DNA of 64,000 bases from Allocoprococcus sp004560705 (GTDB taxonomy: Bacteria; Bacillota; Clostridia; Lachnospirales; Lachnospiraceae). A program made the translations under genes and the position numbers. Position 1 is the first letter of the stretch. Each line of letters opens with the position of its first letter. The notes under the pieces were generated by a model. That model searched no databases, was not told where the DNA came from, and saw only the letters and a list, made by a program, of their open reading frames with translations. Where the stretch lies: positions 248,001 to 312,000 of the forward strand of contig NZ_JBQHTK010000001.1 in assembly GCF_052065755.1 (NCBI RefSeq), read 5' to 3'. Positions 61,229-64,000 of the stretch are shown here, one piece after another.

Positions 61229-62977
61229 CTACATGTTCCGGAAGCGCTGATATCGTTTTTCCGTCAGCTCTTCTGTTGACAAAGCTCCATATTTTTTCAG
61301 GAATTCCTGTATGGACCTGTCCATCTCTCCTGTCAATCCTCCCATATTTTCCACAGTCAGATGTTCCGGTTCTTCAAAAACTTTCTCCACAATTCCCGCC
61401 TGATACAGGTGGGCTGCTGTAAGTTTCATGACTTTTGCAGCTTCTTCCGCGCGTTTGCTGTCTTTCCACAGGATACTTGCAAAGCCCTCCGGTGACAGGA
61501 TAGAGTAAATGGAGTTCTCCAGCATCCAGACTTCATCCGAGGTTGCCATGGCGAGCGCTCCGCCGCTTCCACCTTCTCCGATCACAACCGAAAGCACCGG
61601 AACTTTCAGACCGGACATTTCAAACAGGTTTCTGGCAATCGCTTCTCCCTGTCCGCGTTCTTCTGCCTCCAGTCCGCAAAATGCACCCGGAGTATCTACA
61701 AAGCAGATGATCGGGCGTGCAAATTTTTCCGCCTGTTTCATCAGTCTCAGTGCTTTTCTGTATCCGTCCGGAGACGGCATACCGAAATTTCGTTCAATAT
61801 TTTCTTTCGTATTTCTTCCCTTAGCCTGCGCAATGACCGTCACCGGCATGCCATGAAACCGTGCAATTCCTCCGATGATCGCTTTGTCGTCCTTGTAGTA
61901 TCGGTCACCATGAAGTTCTGCAAAATCTGTAAATAAAGCATCAATATAATCGGAACCTACCGGTCTGTCTTTCAGCCGGGAAATCTGAACACGCTTCCAG
62001 GCGCTTTTCGCCTTTGGAGTTTCTCTGTGTTCTTCCAGTCCGGTATTGTCCTTTCCTACATTTTCTTCCAAATTCCGCTTTGTACGTCCTTCTGAGCTTT
62101 CCGTAAATTGTGACATTTTCCCCGCCTCATGCATGCTTACAAGCTGAGCAAGTGTCTGACGCAGTTCTTTTCGTTCTACAATCTTATCCACAAACCCGTG
62201 TTCCAGAAGAAATTCAGATCTCTGGAACCCTTTCGGAAGTTTTTGTCCGATGGTCTGTTCAATCACACGCGGTCCCGCAAAACCGATCAGCGCATTTGGT
62301 TCAGCCAGAATGATATCTCCTAACATGGCAAAACTTGCTGTAACCCCTCCTGTCGTAGGATCTGTCAAAACACTGATGTAGAGCTGTCCGGCGTCATGAT
62401 GCCGTTTTAAGGCTGCAGAAGTCTTGGCCATCTGCATCAGAGAATGAATTCCCTCCTGCATTCTCGCTCCTCCCGAGCATGCAAAGATAATCACCGGAAG
62501 CTTTGCCTGCGTCGCGCGCTCAACAGCACGTGTAATCTTCTCACCGACTACTTTCCCCATACTTGCCATCATGAATCGTCCGTCACATACAGCCAGCGCC
62601 ACTTCACGTCCTTCTATTTTTGCCTTACCGGTCACAACCGCCTCATCCAACCCGGTCTTCTCCTGAAGCATTTTTACCTTTTCTTCATAGCCTTTATAAT
62701 GCAGTGGATTTCCGGAGGTAAGGCCCTCGTCCCATGCCTCAAATGTATCTGGATCAGCGATCATTTCTATACGTCGCATCGCATGTACTCTGAAATAATT
62801 TCCGCATTTCGGACAAATATAGTATCCTTTTTTCACATCTTCCGTGAAAATCGCCGCTTTACAGGCATTACATTTTTTCAGAATTCCTTCCGGCACTTCC
62901 GGAGATGTCATTCGCTTACCGGATCCTTCATTTTTCCCAAGGTTGATTCCCTTTTTAAACATATTTGCCAACTGCAT
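61229..62977 (-). CDS. accDA: Acetyl-CoA carboxylase carboxyltransferase, fused beta-alpha subunits
   Basis: 582 residues. N-terminal half is AccD: zinc ribbon CNACKAAIF...CPKCG (near residue 36), FACSGGARMQEG, ITSGV-type TGGVTASFAMLGD. The C-terminal half from about residue 330 is AccA: AELHGDRYYKDDKAIIGG, CFVDTPGAFCGLEAEERGQG, VIGEGGSGGALAM. A charged linker (EGRTKRNLEENVGKD) joins them. It transfers CO2 from carboxybiotin to acetyl-CoA to give malonyl-CoA. Most bacteria encode the subunits separately. Confidence 0.95.
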   Translation of the reverse strand: MQLANMFKKGINLGKNEGSGKRMTSPEVPEGILKKCNACKAAIFTEDVKKGYYICPKCGNYFRVHAMRRIEMIADPDTFEAWDEGLTSGNPLHYKGYEEKVKMLQEKTGLDEAVVTGKAKIEGREVALAVCDGRFMMASMGKVVGEKITRAVERATQAKLPVIIFACSGGARMQEGIHSLMQMAKTSAALKRHHDAGQLYISVLTDPTTGGVTASFAMLGDIILAEPNALIGFAGPRVIEQTIGQKLPKGFQRSEFLLEHGFVDKIVERKELRQTLAQLVSMHEAGKMSQFTESSEGRTKRNLEENVGKDNTGLEEHRETPKAKSAWKRVQISRLKDRPVGSDYIDALFTDFAELHGDRYYKDDKAIIGGIARFHGMPVTVIAQAKGRNTKENIERNFGMPSPDGYRKALRLMKQAEKFARPIICFVDTPGAFCGLEAEERGQGEAIARNLFEMSGLKVPVLSVVIGEGGSGGALAMATSDEVWMLENSIYSILSPEGFASILWKDSKRAEEAAKVMKLTAAHLYQAGIVEKVFEEPEHLTVENMGGLTGEMDRSIQEFLKKYGALSTEELTEKRYQRFRNM

Positions 62978-63014
62978 TTTTCTACTCTCCTGACTCCTGC
63001 TACATTACGAACTG

Positions 63015-64000
63015 CTAGGCCTCTGTATTTCCCAGAAGTTCCTGTTCTTTTTCTGCTACAAACTCTATATCAAAATTCCCATCCTGATAATCCGGGTGGC
63101 TCATGATCTCATACTGATAATCAACATTTGTATCGATTCCCTCAATGATGATCTCACCAAGCGCACACTGCATCTTTCTGACAGCTTCTTTACGGGTCTT
63201 TGCGAAAACAATCAGTTTCGCCAGCATATTATCATAATATGGCGGTACGCTGTAACCACTGTAAATAGCGGAATCGATCCGCACCCCTTTTCCTCCCGGG
63301 AGGTACATATCCCGAATGGTACCCGGGCATGGGCGGAAATTCTTTGCCGGATTTTCCGCGTTGATCCTGCACTCGATGGCATGACCTGTCAAATGCACGT
63401 CTTCCTGCTTTATTGCAAGTTTTTCTCCGTCAGCAATGCGAATCTGAGCCTTGATCAGATCAATTCCGGTCACCCACTCTGTCACCGGATGCTCCACCTG
63501 GATCCGGGTATTCATTTCCATAAAATAGAATTTTCCGGTCTTTTCCAAAAGGAACTCGATGGTACCGGCATTTTCATAATGGGCCGCTTTGGCTGCGCGA
63601 ACTGCTGCGGCTCCCATTTCCGCACGAAGTTCTTCGGAAATGGCCATACACGGGGATTCCTCCACCAGTTTCTGATGGTTTCTCTGAATCGAACAGTCAC
63701 GTTCTCCCAGATGGATGACATTTCCGTATTTATCTGCAAGGATCTGAAATTCAATGTGTTTCGGATGCTGTACAAAATGCTCCAGATACATGGTGCCGTC
63801 TCCGAACGCTGCCTTTGCTTCTGACTGCGCAGTGTGGAATGCATTTTCAAATTCGTCCGGCGTCTGTGCCACGCGCATTCCCTTGCCGCCGCCTCCAAGT
63901 GCTGCTTTGATGATCACCGGATACCCGGTCTCTTCTGCAATCTTTGCGCCTTCTTCTGCATCATAAATCGCATGGTCACTTCCCGGAATGACCGGCACAT
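63015..64000 (-). CDS. accC: Acetyl-CoA carboxylase biotin carboxylase (5' end outside the window)
   Basis: The last ~328 codons of biotin carboxylase; the first ~120 are past base 64000. Visible are the ATP-grasp IKAALGGGGKGMRVA, HIEFQILADKYG, ERDCSIQRNHQK and the catalytic FMEMNTRIQVEHPVTE. It carboxylates biotin on AccB using ATP and bicarbonate. 37 bases before accDA on the same message. Confidence 0.95.
   Translation of the reverse strand, partial: VPVIPGSDHAIYDAEEGAKIAEETGYPVIIKAALGGGGKGMRVAQTPDEFENAFHTAQSEAKAAFGDGTMYLEHFVQHPKHIEFQILADKYGNVIHLGERDCSIQRNHQKLVEESPCMAISEELRAEMGAAAVRAAKAAHYENAGTIEFLLEKTGKFYFMEMNTRIQVEHPVTEWVTGIDLIKAQIRIADGEKLAIKQEDVHLTGHAIECRINAENPAKNFRPCPGTIRDMYLPGGKGVRIDSAIYSGYSVPPYYDNMLAKLIVFAKTRKEAVRKMQCALGEIIIEGIDTNVDYQYEIMSHPDYQDGNFDIEFVAEKEQELLGNTEA

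Overview
The window is a dense, almost entirely single-strand block from a low-to-mid GC, spore-forming Clostridia genome, most likely a gut Lachnospiraceae member. The signs are an alpha/beta-type small acid-soluble spore protein, a valine T-box leader on valS, a fused AccD-AccA carboxyltransferase, the split SdaAB/SdaAA serine dehydratase, a tmRNA tag ending YALAA, and several small families I associate with Lachnospiraceae (DUF6142, DUF6179, DUF6323). These family assignments are from memory of their sequences. Apart from one gene (the DUF3343 protein), all protein genes from 1 to 51.4 kb are on the minus strand. Plus-strand genes appear in force only at 51.7-59.4 kb.

Layout: 0-3.6 kb holds the start of an LTA-synthase-like gene and valS with its T-box. 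3.6-6.3 kb is a DUF6323/DUF6179/DUF1015 group. 6.4-10 kb is purE-M-N-D. 10-17.9 kb is the pyrimidine operon pyrC-F-K-D-E, followed by a 50-residue membrane protein, VanZ, DUF6142 and an M29 aminopeptidase. 17.9-23 kb is a division and wall-remodelling operon: PucR-type regulator, ftsE, ftsX, an EnvC-like M23 protein and a CtpA-like protease. 23-27 kb has a TagA-like glycosyltransferase, the spore protein, DUF3343, and a PadR-DUF1700-DUF4097-PspC envelope operon. 27-38.3 kb runs from a metal sensor and P-type ATPase through a TPR lipoprotein and hflX to addB-addA and DUF1294. 38.3-45.5 kb has ung, hisF, hisH, a two-component system, and a LysR / Cys-rich protein / TDT transporter group. 45.5-51.4 kb is the trans-translation and RNA-quality-control neighbourhood: two tRNAs, tmRNA, smpB, rnr and secG, with a GNAT, a YbaK-type and an ECF S gene inserted. 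51.5-56.3 kb is a CdaR-like regulator, glycerate kinase and serine dehydratase. 56.3-59.4 kb has an extracytoplasmic protein, a YitT-family protein and a sirtuin. 59.4-64 kb is the end of a fatty-acid operon: accC, accDA, a FabK/nitronate-monooxygenase-like flavoprotein and a FabT-like MarR regulator.

Most of this is housekeeping and I see no phage, transposase, CRISPR array or classical defence locus. The least explained structure is non-coding and concentrated at 51.4-59.6 kb. There are two different multi-branched palindromic elements, a degenerate 52-bp tandem repeat of about 3.5 units directly upstream of glycerate kinase, and a 152-bp imperfect palindrome after the sirtuin gene. Other points of interest are a very short membrane-protein gene inside the pyr operon, a compact structured leader before the ECF S gene, and a C-ending-codon-rich MarR gene. 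All coordinates and motifs were read by eye. Family calls rest on remembered sequence signatures, and no search was run.
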